From the NCBI GenBank assembly GCA_017466455.1, contig JAFTUD010000013.1, positions 69,583 to 133,582 on the forward strand: 64,000 nt of DNA, given 5' to 3'. The position numbers were made by a program, and so were the translations under genes. The stretch comes from Clostridia bacterium. GTDB lineage: Bacteria > Bacillota_A > Clostridia > Oscillospirales > CAG-272. Below the pieces are notes generated by a model. It was not told where the DNA came from. It saw only the letters and a program-made list of their open reading frames with translations, and ran no database searches. This document shows, one piece after another, positions 53,326-62,486 of the stretch (the first letter of the stretch is position 1; each line of letters opens with the position of its first letter).

Positions 53326-54321
53326 TCATTTCTCATACTGATATGAGTAGACATAGTTACCGCCTGTGAGCTTACCAAAGAGGTATTTCATTGACGCGCT
53401 TTCGCCTATTATGTAAACTTTTCCGTCCTTACAAACGATTTCCTCTGCCATAGGCGGAGATACGATGTTCTTTTCCAAGCATTTGCTATCAAGGAAGGTA
53501 AGCGGAATCACATCACCCCTTGGAGTTGTAAATTCGCCCTTGCTTGCCTGTGCCACATCGTACATATAGATATGCGACTTTGAAAGTCCCCACGATGATG
53601 AAAGAAGGATTTTTCCGTTTTCATCAACGGTCATGCCCTGAATTGCATCGGTAATTGAGTATGCGCTATTTGGATATATAGACACAGGGTACGAGGTTTC
53701 GGGGTTTAGCTCATATTGATAGATTATTGCCGTGTTCTTATCTCCGTTTGGTGTGGTGATATGATGTGAGGCGGGTGTTTCGTAATCTACCGCACGGTAG
53801 AAGTTTCCTGCATAGAGGGTATTTCCTATCGCCTCAACGAAGGCAACGCCGAAATCAACCTCTATTGTATCATACTGCTTTGCCTTGTTATCGTTATCAA
53901 GAATATCCGAAAGCTCAAAGAGCGCAAGGCTCTTTCCGTCGGCTATGTATGCGTAATCGCCATAAACGGTAATACCGCCGACATGGCTTGTAAAGGGGGA
54001 GCCGTCCTTTTCATAAAGGTCGATTTTCCTTGCCTTGCCATCGCCATCTCTTGGGATAACATAGACCATTGAGGGGCTTTGTTTATCCTTATGATAGCCT
54101 GTATAGAGATACAGTCCGCTTTCCTCAATATATTCAAAGCCCTGTGGAACGCTTCCGTCCCAAAGACCGGGGATTTTAAACTCCTTATCGGCATCCTTAT
54201 AGAAGTCGGCGAACACGATATTCTCACCTATTGAGAAGCCTGCAAGGACGAGAAATATGAACGCAAGGAAGCCACCTACCGCAATAAGCGTAATTTTTGT
54301 CGCTTTATTCATTTTTTTCAT
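53326..54321 (-). CDS. membrane-anchored propeller-like hypothetical protein
   Basis: Protein of 331 aa with an N-terminal membrane anchor (ITLIAVGGFLAFIFLVLAGF) and an extracellular part with repeating beta motifs: YLYTGYHKDKQSPSMVYVI, HVGGITVYGDYAYIADG, VEAIGNTLYAGNFY, IQGMTVDENGKILLSSSW, EEIVCKDGKVYIIGES. The pattern suggests a six-bladed propeller, but I do not recognise the family. GGAGACAAAAA precedes the ATG. It lies 42 bases after the large lipoprotein gene in the same orientation, so the two are probably co-expressed. Confidence 0.75.
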   Translation of the reverse strand: MKKMNKATKITLIAVGGFLAFIFLVLAGFSIGENIVFADFYKDADKEFKIPGLWDGSVPQGFEYIEESGLYLYTGYHKDKQSPSMVYVIPRDGDGKARKIDLYEKDGSPFTSHVGGITVYGDYAYIADGKSLALFELSDILDNDNKAKQYDTIEVDFGVAFVEAIGNTLYAGNFYRAVDYETPASHHITTPNGDKNTAIIYQYELNPETSYPVSIYPNSAYSITDAIQGMTVDENGKILLSSSWGLSKSHIYMYDVAQASKGEFTTPRGDVIPLTFLDSKCLEKNIVSPPMAEEIVCKDGKVYIIGESASMKYLFGKLTGGNYVYSYQYEK

Positions 54322-54363
54322 TTTTTGTCTCCGTTTTTTTGCCTGTTTATGAAAATTTTCGCC

Positions 54364-56517
54364 TTACTCCGCTACGATTGGTGCGGGAATGTGTACGAAT
54401 TTAGGGGTTGCTGTCGCATTTACGCTAACGAAGCCCTCGTTTGAGGCAACATCGGACCTTACTCCGTCACCATACTCGTTTGTAAGCTCTATAACGGTTG
54501 CGCCGTTGCTTGACGGAATGAGTACATTTTCAATCACGCCGTCACCGTCGGTTGCATTCCATACTGCGTAAATTTTATTATCGCTTGCGTCCTTAAATTC
54601 ATAAATCATCGCACCCTGTGCGTTTTCTACGACTGAACTAAAGGTGTAGCCCGTTAAGGTCTTTCTTGCGATTTGCAGGTAATAGTTAGCAAGCTTTGCG
54701 CTATTATCGGCAGTAATTGTGCCGAAGCCGTTATACTCCGAGCCCTCTATGTCCTTTAGCTGGCAAATTGACGCATTGTCAACTCCTATGCCCGCAAAGA
54801 TGAGCATTGAGCGCACGAGGTAGTCAGCCTGCCTTTGCTCGGTTGCGTAATATTCGCTTTCGCTATCAAGGGTATTATAGCCGAAGGCGCTTACGAAAAG
54901 CTCAACATGGCTGTAATTTTCATCTCTGTATTTTGCTATTTTAAGTAGCTCACTATCCTCGGCAAGATATACGCTTTCGGGTGTTACGCTTGACGGTACA
55001 AATGCCTCGGTATTAAACGCGCCTACAAACACAGGCTGTTCATCTGCGCGAAGGAGAGCAAGCTCCTCCATAAACGACTGAATATATGCAAGGCTTGGGG
55101 TCTTTAGCGCGCCCATTACGAGCTTTGCGTCCTCATTCGCCTTGATAACGCCTATGTCGCTATCCTCACTTCCCTCGCCGTCATAGGCAAGGCTGAAGAT
55201 TTTTGCGTAATCCCTTGCGCTGATTCCAAGCTCGGGGTGTCTTCCTATCTCAATCAAGCGAAGGTTGCCGAGCATTTGGTTTTCGTATGCGCTTTCATAC
55301 TTGAAGATTGCTTTCGCAAGGTCTCGGTATGTCTTTTTTTGCTCGGGGAGTGGCTTGAATGCGGTATCCTCAAGCTCGGTAAGAAGCGGAGCGATGTCCG
55401 CCTTTAATGTGTCAATAGCACCGTCAACCGCTACGATAAGCTGTGCATCGGTAAGCTCCTCACCGTTTCCGTCATCACCCTCGCCCTCAAGCTCGGCAAG
55501 CGGTTCTGCCTCGGTGGTTGCCTCGGTATTTTCCTCGGTGGTAAGCTCGCTCTCGGTGCTTCCCTCACCCTCATCGGGGCTTGGCGCACCCTCGCTCCTT
55601 GGAATTATTTCATCAAGCGTCAGAGCAAGATTTACAAAAAGCTCACAGAACGGATTTTCCATATCGTTATCCTGAAGGGCGAGCGCCTCGGTCTTAATTT
55701 CGGTAGCCTTGGCAATAAGATCCTCACCCTCAAGGTCCGCGTAGGTCGCCTTCAGATTTTCAATAGAGTTATTAAGCTCGGTTATTGCATCGGTAAGCTC
55801 GCCTTCATTTGTTGCCTCGCTCACAAGCACGAATGCGCTCTTTAGCTCGGCGAAAAGCACGCTATCTCCTATTGCAAGGGCGATTTTTTCCGCGTCCTCA
55901 AGGTATACTGACGGAAGTGGCTCGTTACTCTCAACAAAATTAGCGAATTTTATGTCAAGAAGGAGTGATGTCCTGCTCTTATAAACCGTTGAAGCACGGG
56001 TAAGGGCAAGCTGTTCATAGTCCTCATCCATTTCATCCTCAAAGTCCTTATACACACGAACAAGGGAGAAATATCCGTTTGTCCTTGCGTGAACAACGAG
56101 TGGGTTTGTCGCCGGGATTGGGTTTGGCAATACGAAGTCAACATTTGTTCCCATTAGCTTGTCAAAGGTAGCGGGATTTCGCTCGGGCAGGGGCTTTGGC
56201 TCGGGCTCGGGCTCGGCAGGTGGCTCACTTCCCGTATCGGTGCTTACCTCGGTGTCGGTATTTGTAATTTCCTCAGAGCTTGTCGGCTCCTCACTCGGCA
56301 CGCTGTCGCTCTCGCTTGGCTCTGCCTCGCTTGGCGGTGTCGACTCGCTCGGCTTTTCGCTCGTTGAGGACTGCTCCTCAAGAAAGCTTCCGCCCATTCC
56401 TGTCGCCATGTCGTAAATCATATTTGATATTGATTCAAGCTGAGCTTGAAAATCGCATGATGCGAGCATCAAAACCGATAAAATAAGTGCGATTAGCATC
56501 GCAAGCCTTTTTTTCAT
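54364..56517 (-). CDS. lipoprotein with degenerate glycosidase-like barrel
   Basis: Surface lipoprotein of 717 aa. The lipobox is LMLASC. An acidic/Ser/Pro linker follows (residues about 45-112), then a domain starting NPATFDKLMGTNVDF. A Glu/Thr-rich insert lies near residues 310-350. The C-terminal third resembles clan GH-A glycosidases: HVELFVSAFGYNTLDS aligns with the TEFGWDT nucleophile motif, but Ala replaces the catalytic Glu. EQRQADYLVRSMLIFAGIGV and the final beta domain fit that family. It may therefore bind rather than cleave a glycan. AAGGAGAATTT precedes the ATG. Confidence 0.7.
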   Translation of the reverse strand: MKKRLAMLIALILSVLMLASCDFQAQLESISNMIYDMATGMGGSFLEEQSSTSEKPSESTPPSEAEPSESDSVPSEEPTSSEEITNTDTEVSTDTGSEPPAEPEPEPKPLPERNPATFDKLMGTNVDFVLPNPIPATNPLVVHARTNGYFSLVRVYKDFEDEMDEDYEQLALTRASTVYKSRTSLLLDIKFANFVESNEPLPSVYLEDAEKIALAIGDSVLFAELKSAFVLVSEATNEGELTDAITELNNSIENLKATYADLEGEDLIAKATEIKTEALALQDNDMENPFCELFVNLALTLDEIIPRSEGAPSPDEGEGSTESELTTEENTEATTEAEPLAELEGEGDDGNGEELTDAQLIVAVDGAIDTLKADIAPLLTELEDTAFKPLPEQKKTYRDLAKAIFKYESAYENQMLGNLRLIEIGRHPELGISARDYAKIFSLAYDGEGSEDSDIGVIKANEDAKLVMGALKTPSLAYIQSFMEELALLRADEQPVFVGAFNTEAFVPSSVTPESVYLAEDSELLKIAKYRDENYSHVELFVSAFGYNTLDSESEYYATEQRQADYLVRSMLIFAGIGVDNASICQLKDIEGSEYNGFGTITADNSAKLANYYLQIARKTLTGYTFSSVVENAQGAMIYEFKDASDNKIYAVWNATDGDGVIENVLIPSSNGATVIELTNEYGDGVRSDVASNEGFVSVNATATPKFVHIPAPIVAE

Positions 56518-56620
56518 AAATTCTCCTTTGCCGTTTAGGTCTTATGTAGCGCCCGATTTTTCCAAAATTCACGGGTCTTTTACTAAATATATTGCATACG
56601 GATACATATGCTCATTTTAT

Positions 56621-56650
56621 ATTCTATCATTATATATGAAAAAAGTCAAG
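56621..56650 (-). promoter_or_regulatory. promoter of the large lipoprotein gene
   Basis: On the minus strand TTGACT, 18-base spacer, TAGAAT. Confidence 0.68.
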
Positions 56651-56668
56651 ACTTTTAATTTTTCTTAT

Positions 56669-56697
56669 TGATTTTTGGTTTTGTTTATGGTAATATT
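56669..56697 (+). promoter_or_regulatory. promoter of the GH109-like gene with leader hairpin
   Basis: TTGATT, 17-base spacer, TAATAT; the transcript would begin near a perfect hairpin TGACGGA-TTT-TTCCGTCA (about 56701-56718). Confidence 0.68.
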
Positions 56698-56751
56698 TAA
56701 CTGACGGATTTTTCCGTCAACATTGACAGATTTAAGGAGAATTATTTTTTT

Positions 56752-57978
56752 ATGAAAAGAGTTAAAATAGGCGTTATCGGCAGGGGCTGTCGCGGAAGCG
56801 GACTTATGGAGACAATGGTGCTTACCGATAAGTATGAGTTTATAATGATTTGCGACAAGTATGAGGACAGAGCCGAAAACGGAGTAAAATTCGTTAAGGA
56901 AAAGCTCGGCTATGAGCCTAAGGGCACAACCAACTATCACGAGGTGCTTGCAAATCCCGAGGTTGAGGCGGTGCTTATCTCCTGCGACTGGGAAATGCAC
57001 ATTCCTATCGCTATTGACGCTATGCGCGCAGGCAAGGCTATCGCTCTTGAGGTTGGCGGTGCTTACAGCGTTGATGAGTGCTATAAGCTTGTTGAGGAGT
57101 GGGAAAAGGCGCGCGTGCCGTTTATGTTCCTTGAAAACTGCTGTTACAACAAGGATGAGCTTCTTTGCCTTAATATGGCAAAAGCAGGAAAACTCGGCAG
57201 GATTGTATATGCATCGGGCTCATACTCTCACGACCTTCGCGGTGAGGTAACGGGCGGTAAGGAAAATCGCCACTACCGTCTTCGCAACTATTTGAACCGC
57301 AACTGCGAGAACTATCCGACTCACGAGCTTGGACCGATTGCGAAAATCCTCGGGATTAACCGCGGTAACAGAATGGTTTCTCTCGTTTCCGTTGCGTCGG
57401 GCGCTTTCGGTATGAGTGATTATGTTGAAAAAAGAAAGGCAAACGGCACTCTCGTAAATGAGGAGCTTATCGGCGCAGAGTTCAAGCAGGGTGATGTTGT
57501 AAATACTATCATTACCTGCGAAAACGGCGAGCAAATCCTCATTCGCCTTGACACATGCTTGCCTCGCTCATATTCAAGAGAATTTATCGTTCACGGAACT
57601 AACGGAATGTATGAGCAAGCATATGATGCTGTTTATATGGAAGGCGAAAAGGAATATTGGGAGCCGTCTGATTATGCTAAAAACAATCTGAACAACTCCG
57701 AAAAATACAAGGAGTATCTCCCCGATTTCTGGCGTACAATCACAAAGGAGCAAATTGACGCAGGTCATGGCGGAATGGACTTCTTTGAGCTTACCGACTT
57801 TGCAAACAGACTCCTTGAGGGCAAGGATATGCCGATAGATGTATACGATGCGGCAGCATGGATGGTAATCACTCCGCTTTCAGAGCTTTCAATCAAGGCA
57901 GGCGGTATGCCACAGGCAGTTCCCGACTTTACTAAGGGTGCGTACAAGTCACGCCCACGCTTTGATGTAATTGACTAA
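56752..57978 (+). CDS. Gfo/Idh/MocA family protein, GH109-like
   Basis: NAD-dependent oxidoreductase-fold protein of 408 aa. The Rossmann motif is KIGVIGRGCRGSGLM; EVEAVLISCDWEMHIP and GKAIALEVGGAYSVDE are the typical second and third motifs. The segment NCENYPTHELGPIAKILG and the C-terminal GHGGMDFFELTDF match GH109 alpha-N-acetylgalactosaminidases, which use NAD+ to cleave glycosides through oxidation at C3. Substrate is not proven; related dehydrogenases are possible. No signal peptide. AAGGAG lies 13 bases before the ATG, a long spacing. Confidence 0.85.
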   Translation: MKRVKIGVIGRGCRGSGLMETMVLTDKYEFIMICDKYEDRAENGVKFVKEKLGYEPKGTTNYHEVLANPEVEAVLISCDWEMHIPIAIDAMRAGKAIALEVGGAYSVDECYKLVEEWEKARVPFMFLENCCYNKDELLCLNMAKAGKLGRIVYASGSYSHDLRGEVTGGKENRHYRLRNYLNRNCENYPTHELGPIAKILGINRGNRMVSLVSVASGAFGMSDYVEKRKANGTLVNEELIGAEFKQGDVVNTIITCENGEQILIRLDTCLPRSYSREFIVHGTNGMYEQAYDAVYMEGEKEYWEPSDYAKNNLNNSEKYKEYLPDFWRTITKEQIDAGHGGMDFFELTDFANRLLEGKDMPIDVYDAAAWMVITPLSELSIKAGGMPQAVPDFTKGAYKSRPRFDVID

Positions 57979-57980
57979 TT

Positions 57981-58011
57981 AAAAAAGGTTGTCGTAGGAC
58001 AACCTTTTTTT
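57981..58011. terminator. rho-independent terminator
   Basis: AAAAAAGGTTGTC / GACAACCTTTTTT directly after the GH109-like gene. Confidence 0.87.
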
Positions 58012-58346
58012 GAATGCGGAGTGCGGAGTGCGGAGTTCGGAATGAAGAATATTGCTTCGTGGTGTGTTGAATAAATTCGCACTAAACGATGTCGGAGTTT
58101 ACGACCCGAGGTACTCGGGCGAAGTGCGATTGGCTGGTGGTAGCCATGCACGCGACCGAAGGGAGTCGCAGTGCGGAATGGTGCTGGCGCAAATGCGGAA
58201 TTCGGAATGCGGAATGGTGCTATCGCAAATGCGGAGTGCGGATAAGTGACAGTCCAAGAACACGAGCCTTGGCGAAGTGCGATTGGCTTAGTGGAACTTA
58301 TGCACGCGACCGTAGGGAGTCGCAATGAGGAATGGTGCTATCGTAA
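58012..58346. repeat. mosaic intergenic repeat, shared with 52.8-53.1 kb
   Basis: Short GCGGAGT-type words (58014-58041, 58192-58246), the AGAATATTGCTTCG block (58047-58117) and two copies of the GGCGAAGTGCGATTGGCT block (58118-58199 and 58254-58346). The two copies differ at matching positions of an internal fold (GGCTGGTGGTAGCC versus GGCTTAGTGGAACTT). No gene seen. Confidence 0.75.
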
Positions 58347-58486
58347 GCTCGATATGTCCCGTTGGGACTCGATATGTTTCGCTACGCTCAACTCGATATG
58401 GACTCTGCGAGTCCTCGATATGCAACTTCGTTGCGTTGGATAGCCCGCGGGGGCTTCCCCGCCCCGAGGTACTCGGGCGGGTGGAG
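58347..58486 (-). repeat. short-hairpin array with TCGATATG linkers (copy D) and GC-rich module
   Basis: GTCCC-GTT-GGGAC, a GTTTCGC..GCTCAAC fold, GGACTC-TGC-GAGTCC and GCAAC-TTC-GTTGC, each separated by CTCGATATG. The GC-rich block GGGGCTTCCCCGCCCCGAGG lies next to the CotH stop codon, as near oadA. Confidence 0.8.
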
Positions 58487-58487
58487 T

Positions 58488-60587
58488 TTACGAGCCGAAA
58501 AGTCCGTCCATATAGTCAAGATGAGGCTCAAGCCAGTCGTAAAATTCCTGCTTTTGCTCATCAAGTGTCGTTTTTGATGTGCCGAAGCGAGCGTTATCGT
58601 ATTCTAAGAGAGCTGCGTGCGCCTCGGTATCAATTTTTGAAATAGCACTGTCAACAGAGGCGGTGAGAGTGTCGCGGGTTTCGTTATAAAGCTCACGGTA
58701 GCGCTCCATAAACGAGTCCTTTTTGATTAGCTGATGGTAGTAAAAGGGCGCTTTATTCCAATATACACGAATTGTCGCAAGTGCGGTAACTCCGCCCATA
58801 TAGGAGTCAAGGTCCCAGTTGGGTCCCATTTTAACCTTAGTTTCGCCCGTGGAGTCCTCCTTATAGAGGAAAAGATTGCTTCCGCCACCGTCGTTAATGC
58901 ACAGATAATCGGACACAAGTAGCCACTTAACGAACGAATCAAGGTCTATGTAGTCAAGATATGAGTCATCGTCACGCTCGAGCGCCTCCTCAAAGGCTAT
59001 CATATAATTTTTGAGGTACAAAAGCTCGGGGCTTTGCTCGGTTAAATCATCGGAGTCGGGATATTTAAAGGTGAAGTACATCGGTGTGTCTTCGGTCATA
59101 GGTGTGCTGAAATACACATCCTCATTCCACCAGTAGGCATCACATTCAAACACGAAGCCGTCGGGCTCTGTGCCGATGCGTCCGCTTGTATCCGCTGTTC
59201 CGCTACGCTCAACTGCCTCGGACAGCACATACAGCCCCCTGTATTCTCCGTTCAGATAAAGGGTTACATAGCAATATTCGGGAGTCCACTCCGTGCCTAC
59301 CGCGTCGGCAACCGCCTCACCGATAGGGCGAAATGCCTCGTCGCCGTAGTTGAGAAGAAGCCAGTCCTTATCGGCGTATGATTTGCCGTCGTCGGGTCTG
59401 CCGATGAGTGGCTCTAAGAGGTCAAATTTCTTATCTAATTTTATTTTATAGGGATATCTTTCGTTGCTTGCCTGAGCTGCGCTTACATTTCCGCGCACCT
59501 TCATTTTTGCGCCGAGGTATTTTTGAGCCTCGCTCCTTCCCTCGCTTGATGTGTATACGACCTCATCGCTTTCGTTATAGAGAGTTACAACGCATTGCTC
59601 ATAGGTGGCATTTGTAATGCCCTGACCCCAACAGCCCGACGGTGAGCTTACCTTTTCAAAGGTTGGAAGGGCGAAGCCCTGTGTCACGATTTCAACCCTT
59701 GGGAAGGCTACATCGCGGGGGGCGGGCATATAGTGACCTGTCATTGTCACCCTTTTGCCTACTCCGTTTTCCGAAACGGCGCGCATTGTGACGGTTTGGT
59801 CCTTGTTTTCCGTCATTTTAAACAGCTCTGCCGTTCCCTCGCTTGCGTCAATATATTCGGTTTTAAGGCTTGTGCCCTGCGGATAGGTCACCTCAATATA
59901 GCGCAGAGGATTTTCCTCGCTCTGCTCCCAGCTGACGGACATTACTCCGTCCTCGGAGATTCCGTAGCCGTAGCCGTCAATAAGGCGGTCGGTAAGGTCG
60001 GGAAGTGTCTTTGTTTTAAGGGTTATAACGAGGTTTGAGCTAACTCCGTCTATGCGGTAAATGTCCTTGCCGAGTGGCTCTATTTTGGTATACTCTCCCT
60101 CTATGCTGATTTCATCAATTCCGTATTTTTTAATGGGCTTTAATTCAAGCCAAATGCTTCCCGTGCCGTCGCCCCTCGGCTCACCCCCCGGGGTGCTTGA
60201 GGAATAATAAGCCCCCTGCATATCGCTTGGCGGATTATTTCCCTCGGTGTAGAGCGACACATTAACGAGCGAATTTTTGTTTACGCTTGCGATAAAGTAT
60301 TTTGGGGCGTTTTGCTCGGTGCTTGACTCGGCGCTCTCGCTTTCGCTATCTTCCTCGCTTTCGCTACCTTCCTCGCTCTCGCTACCTTCCTCGCTCTCGC
60401 TACTCTCCACATTCGTTACGCTTGACTCCTCGCTCTCTGAGGCGGTAAGGTTATCAAGCGCGCTTGAAAGGCTATTTAATATATCCTCTACTGACTCGCA
60501 CGATGAAAACGCAAGCAGAGCTACTGTTAGCATCGAGATGCAAAGGATAATGCTTAGTATTGCCGATGGCTTTTTATTTTTTGACAT
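58488..60587 (-). CDS. CotH-kinase-domain lipoprotein
   Basis: Surface lipoprotein of 699 aa from the ATG at 60587 (AGAGGAGAAAAAG before it). The lipobox is LAFSSC. The Ser/Glu linker includes three near-identical EGSESE units coded by an 18-base repeat. Beta-rich regions (about 90-340) precede a CotH domain: PYKIKLDKKFDLL, DWLLLNYGDEAF, YLNGEYRGLYVLSEAVE, DGFVFECDAYWW, LLVSDYLCINDGGGSNLFLY and GPNWDLDSYMGG, the last holding the Asp residues of the metal site. CotH proteins are atypical protein kinases; the surface target here is unknown. Confidence 0.9.
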   Translation of the reverse strand: MSKNKKPSAILSIILCISMLTVALLAFSSCESVEDILNSLSSALDNLTASESEESSVTNVESSESEEGSESEEGSESEEDSESESAESSTEQNAPKYFIASVNKNSLVNVSLYTEGNNPPSDMQGAYYSSSTPGGEPRGDGTGSIWLELKPIKKYGIDEISIEGEYTKIEPLGKDIYRIDGVSSNLVITLKTKTLPDLTDRLIDGYGYGISEDGVMSVSWEQSEENPLRYIEVTYPQGTSLKTEYIDASEGTAELFKMTENKDQTVTMRAVSENGVGKRVTMTGHYMPAPRDVAFPRVEIVTQGFALPTFEKVSSPSGCWGQGITNATYEQCVVTLYNESDEVVYTSSEGRSEAQKYLGAKMKVRGNVSAAQASNERYPYKIKLDKKFDLLEPLIGRPDDGKSYADKDWLLLNYGDEAFRPIGEAVADAVGTEWTPEYCYVTLYLNGEYRGLYVLSEAVERSGTADTSGRIGTEPDGFVFECDAYWWNEDVYFSTPMTEDTPMYFTFKYPDSDDLTEQSPELLYLKNYMIAFEEALERDDDSYLDYIDLDSFVKWLLVSDYLCINDGGGSNLFLYKEDSTGETKVKMGPNWDLDSYMGGVTALATIRVYWNKAPFYYHQLIKKDSFMERYRELYNETRDTLTASVDSAISKIDTEAHAALLEYDNARFGTSKTTLDEQKQEFYDWLEPHLDYMDGLFGS
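60349..60412. repeat. 18-base tandem repeat in the CotH linker
   Basis: About three copies of TCCTCGCTCTCGCTACCT, in frame, coding Ser/Glu-rich linker. Copy number may vary between strains. Confidence 0.8.
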
Positions 60588-60618
60588 CTTTTTCTCCTCT
60601 TTGGACTGTCTTAATATC

Positions 60619-60647
60619 ATTTTACCATACTTTCGCGCGCTTATCAA
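60619..60647 (-). promoter_or_regulatory. promoter of the CotH gene
   Basis: On the minus strand TTGATA, 17-base spacer, TAAAAT. Confidence 0.68.
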
Positions 60648-60687
60648 GATTTTTTTGCGCTCGGGAGCATTATTATGACCTCTTTAC

Positions 60688-60716
60688 TTGAAAAGCTGTG
60701 CTTAACATTGTATAAT
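60688..60716 (+). promoter_or_regulatory. promoter of the GH35 gene
   Basis: TTGAAA, 17-base spacer, TATAAT. Confidence 0.77.
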
Positions 60717-60746
60717 TAAGGTACAACAGCAAAAGGAGAAATAATT

Positions 60747-62486
60747 ATGAAATTTGAAATTGTCGGAAATGAATTTGTGCTGAACGGCGAGAAAATCAAG
60801 CTGATTTCGGGCGCGGTGCATTACTTCAGAAATATGAAGGACACATGGCGTGACATCTTCAAGAAAATGAGGGCTATGGGTCTTAACTGCGTGGAAACAT
60901 ATTGCGCTTGGAATATGCACGAGAAAAAAATGGATGAGTTTGACTTTACGGGAAATTACGATATTGCCGAGTTTATAAGGATTGCGGGCGAGGAAGGGCT
61001 TTTGGCTATTGTGCGCCCCGGTCCGTACATTTGCGCCGAGTGGGAGTTTGGCGGTCTGCCGTGGTGGCTTCAGGCGCTTGACGATATGGAAATCCGTTGC
61101 CAAAACAAGACATATATGGAGCGCTTTGAAAAGTATCTTTGCGCGCTGTTTGACCAAATTCGCCCCTTGCTCGTTACAAACGGCGGTAATGTCATTATGC
61201 TTCAGTGCGAGAACGAGTACGGCTACTACGGTGATGATAAGGAATACCTAAAGGCGCTTTACGAGATTTACAGAAAGCACGGAATTGATGTGCCTCTTTT
61301 CACCTCTGACGGAACGGGCGAGGAGGACCTACGCGACGGAACGATTGAGGGCTGTCTGCCGACGCTTAACTTCGGCTCAAGGGTTGAGGAAAACTTCCGT
61401 GCGCACGATATGCTATTCCCCGACGCGCCAAAGATGTGTATGGAGATGTGGAACGGCTGGTTCGACGCTTGGGGTGATGAAAAGCACCATACGACAAGCG
61501 CGCAGGACTACGCACATGTTGTTGACGATATGCTAACTCGCGGAAGCCTTAATATGTATATGCTAATCGGCGGAACGAACTTCGGCTTTACAAGCGGAGC
61601 GAACCATTACGACAAGTTCGCGCCCGATGTAACGAGCTACGACTACGATGCTCCGCTTACCGAGTGCGGTGACATTACTCCTAAATATATGGCGCTTCGT
61701 GAGGTTATTGCCAAGCATACGGGAATTACCCCGCCCCCTGTGCCTGAAAATCGCAAGAAAATGGCGTATGGCAGGGTTGCTCTTAACGAGAGTGCAAGCC
61801 TATTTGACAACCTTGATACGCTTTCCGAAAAGCAGTTTTCAAATGTTCCGAAATGTATGGAAGCGTACGGTCAGGGCTACGGATACATCGCATATACGAC
61901 CCGTCTGAACCGTAGCTATACCGACACGCATTTGCACCTTGGCGGTCTTGGCGACAGAGCGCAGGTGTATGTAAATTCATCGCTTCAGGGCATTGTTTAC
62001 ATAAATGACGATATTCAGGGCGTGAACATTAACGCAAATGAGGGCGACACGCTCACTGTCCTTGTTGAGAATATGGGAAGGGCGAACTTCGGTCCTAAGA
62101 TGATGCGTAAAAAGGGTCTTGCGGGCAGAGTGCTTCTCGGTCGCAGAATTCACTTTAACTGGGATGTTTATACTCTACCTATGGACAACCTTGAGGCACT
62201 TGACTTCAGCAAGAAGCCGAGCGAGCCATCGTGCTTCTATAAGGGCAAATTTAATATAGATGAGGTGGCGGACACATTTATCTATCTTGACAATTTCACA
62301 AAGGGCTTTGTGGTTATAAACGGCTTTAACCTCGGCAGGTATTGGGAAAAGGGTCCTCAGGTAAGCATGTATGTGCCTGCAAGCGTGCTTAAATCGGGTG
62401 AAAACGAAATTATCGTATTTGAGTCCGACGGCATAAAGGGCGAGCCCTGTGTTGAATTTAAGGACTTCCCCACGCTTCAAAAGTAA
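60747..62486 (+). CDS. beta-galactosidase, GH35
   Basis: Cytoplasmic beta-galactosidase of 579 aa. The family start ISGAVHYFRNMKDTWRDI is followed by NCVETYCAWNMHE and RPGPYICAEWEFGGLPWW, strongly conserved in GH35. The acid/base Glu is in LQCENEYGYYG and the nucleophile Glu in KMCMEMWNGWFDAWG. MYMLIGGTNFGFTSGAN closes the barrel; two jelly-roll domains follow, ending GFNLGRYWEKGPQVSMYVP. It would release galactose from plant or host glycan fragments and complements the two GH36 enzymes. AAAGGAGAAATAATT precedes the ATG. Confidence 0.95.
   Translation: MKFEIVGNEFVLNGEKIKLISGAVHYFRNMKDTWRDIFKKMRAMGLNCVETYCAWNMHEKKMDEFDFTGNYDIAEFIRIAGEEGLLAIVRPGPYICAEWEFGGLPWWLQALDDMEIRCQNKTYMERFEKYLCALFDQIRPLLVTNGGNVIMLQCENEYGYYGDDKEYLKALYEIYRKHGIDVPLFTSDGTGEEDLRDGTIEGCLPTLNFGSRVEENFRAHDMLFPDAPKMCMEMWNGWFDAWGDEKHHTTSAQDYAHVVDDMLTRGSLNMYMLIGGTNFGFTSGANHYDKFAPDVTSYDYDAPLTECGDITPKYMALREVIAKHTGITPPPVPENRKKMAYGRVALNESASLFDNLDTLSEKQFSNVPKCMEAYGQGYGYIAYTTRLNRSYTDTHLHLGGLGDRAQVYVNSSLQGIVYINDDIQGVNINANEGDTLTVLVENMGRANFGPKMMRKKGLAGRVLLGRRIHFNWDVYTLPMDNLEALDFSKKPSEPSCFYKGKFNIDEVADTFIYLDNFTKGFVVINGFNLGRYWEKGPQVSMYVPASVLKSGENEIIVFESDGIKGEPCVEFKDFPTLQK

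Noticed and set aside
58347..58486. Hairpin arrays considered as CRISPR arrays
   Set aside because: Constant words are only 7-9 bases, the variable parts are self-complementary, and no cas genes are present.
58052..58645. Several 65-106 codon ORFs in the mosaic repeat region
   Set aside because: They consist of translated repeats (runs such as RNAEWCYRK) in several frames, with no ribosome sites; no frame is favoured.
60349..60412. 18-base repeat in the CotH gene as a CRISPR or regulatory repeat
   Set aside because: It is in frame and explained by the Ser/Glu linker of the lipoprotein.
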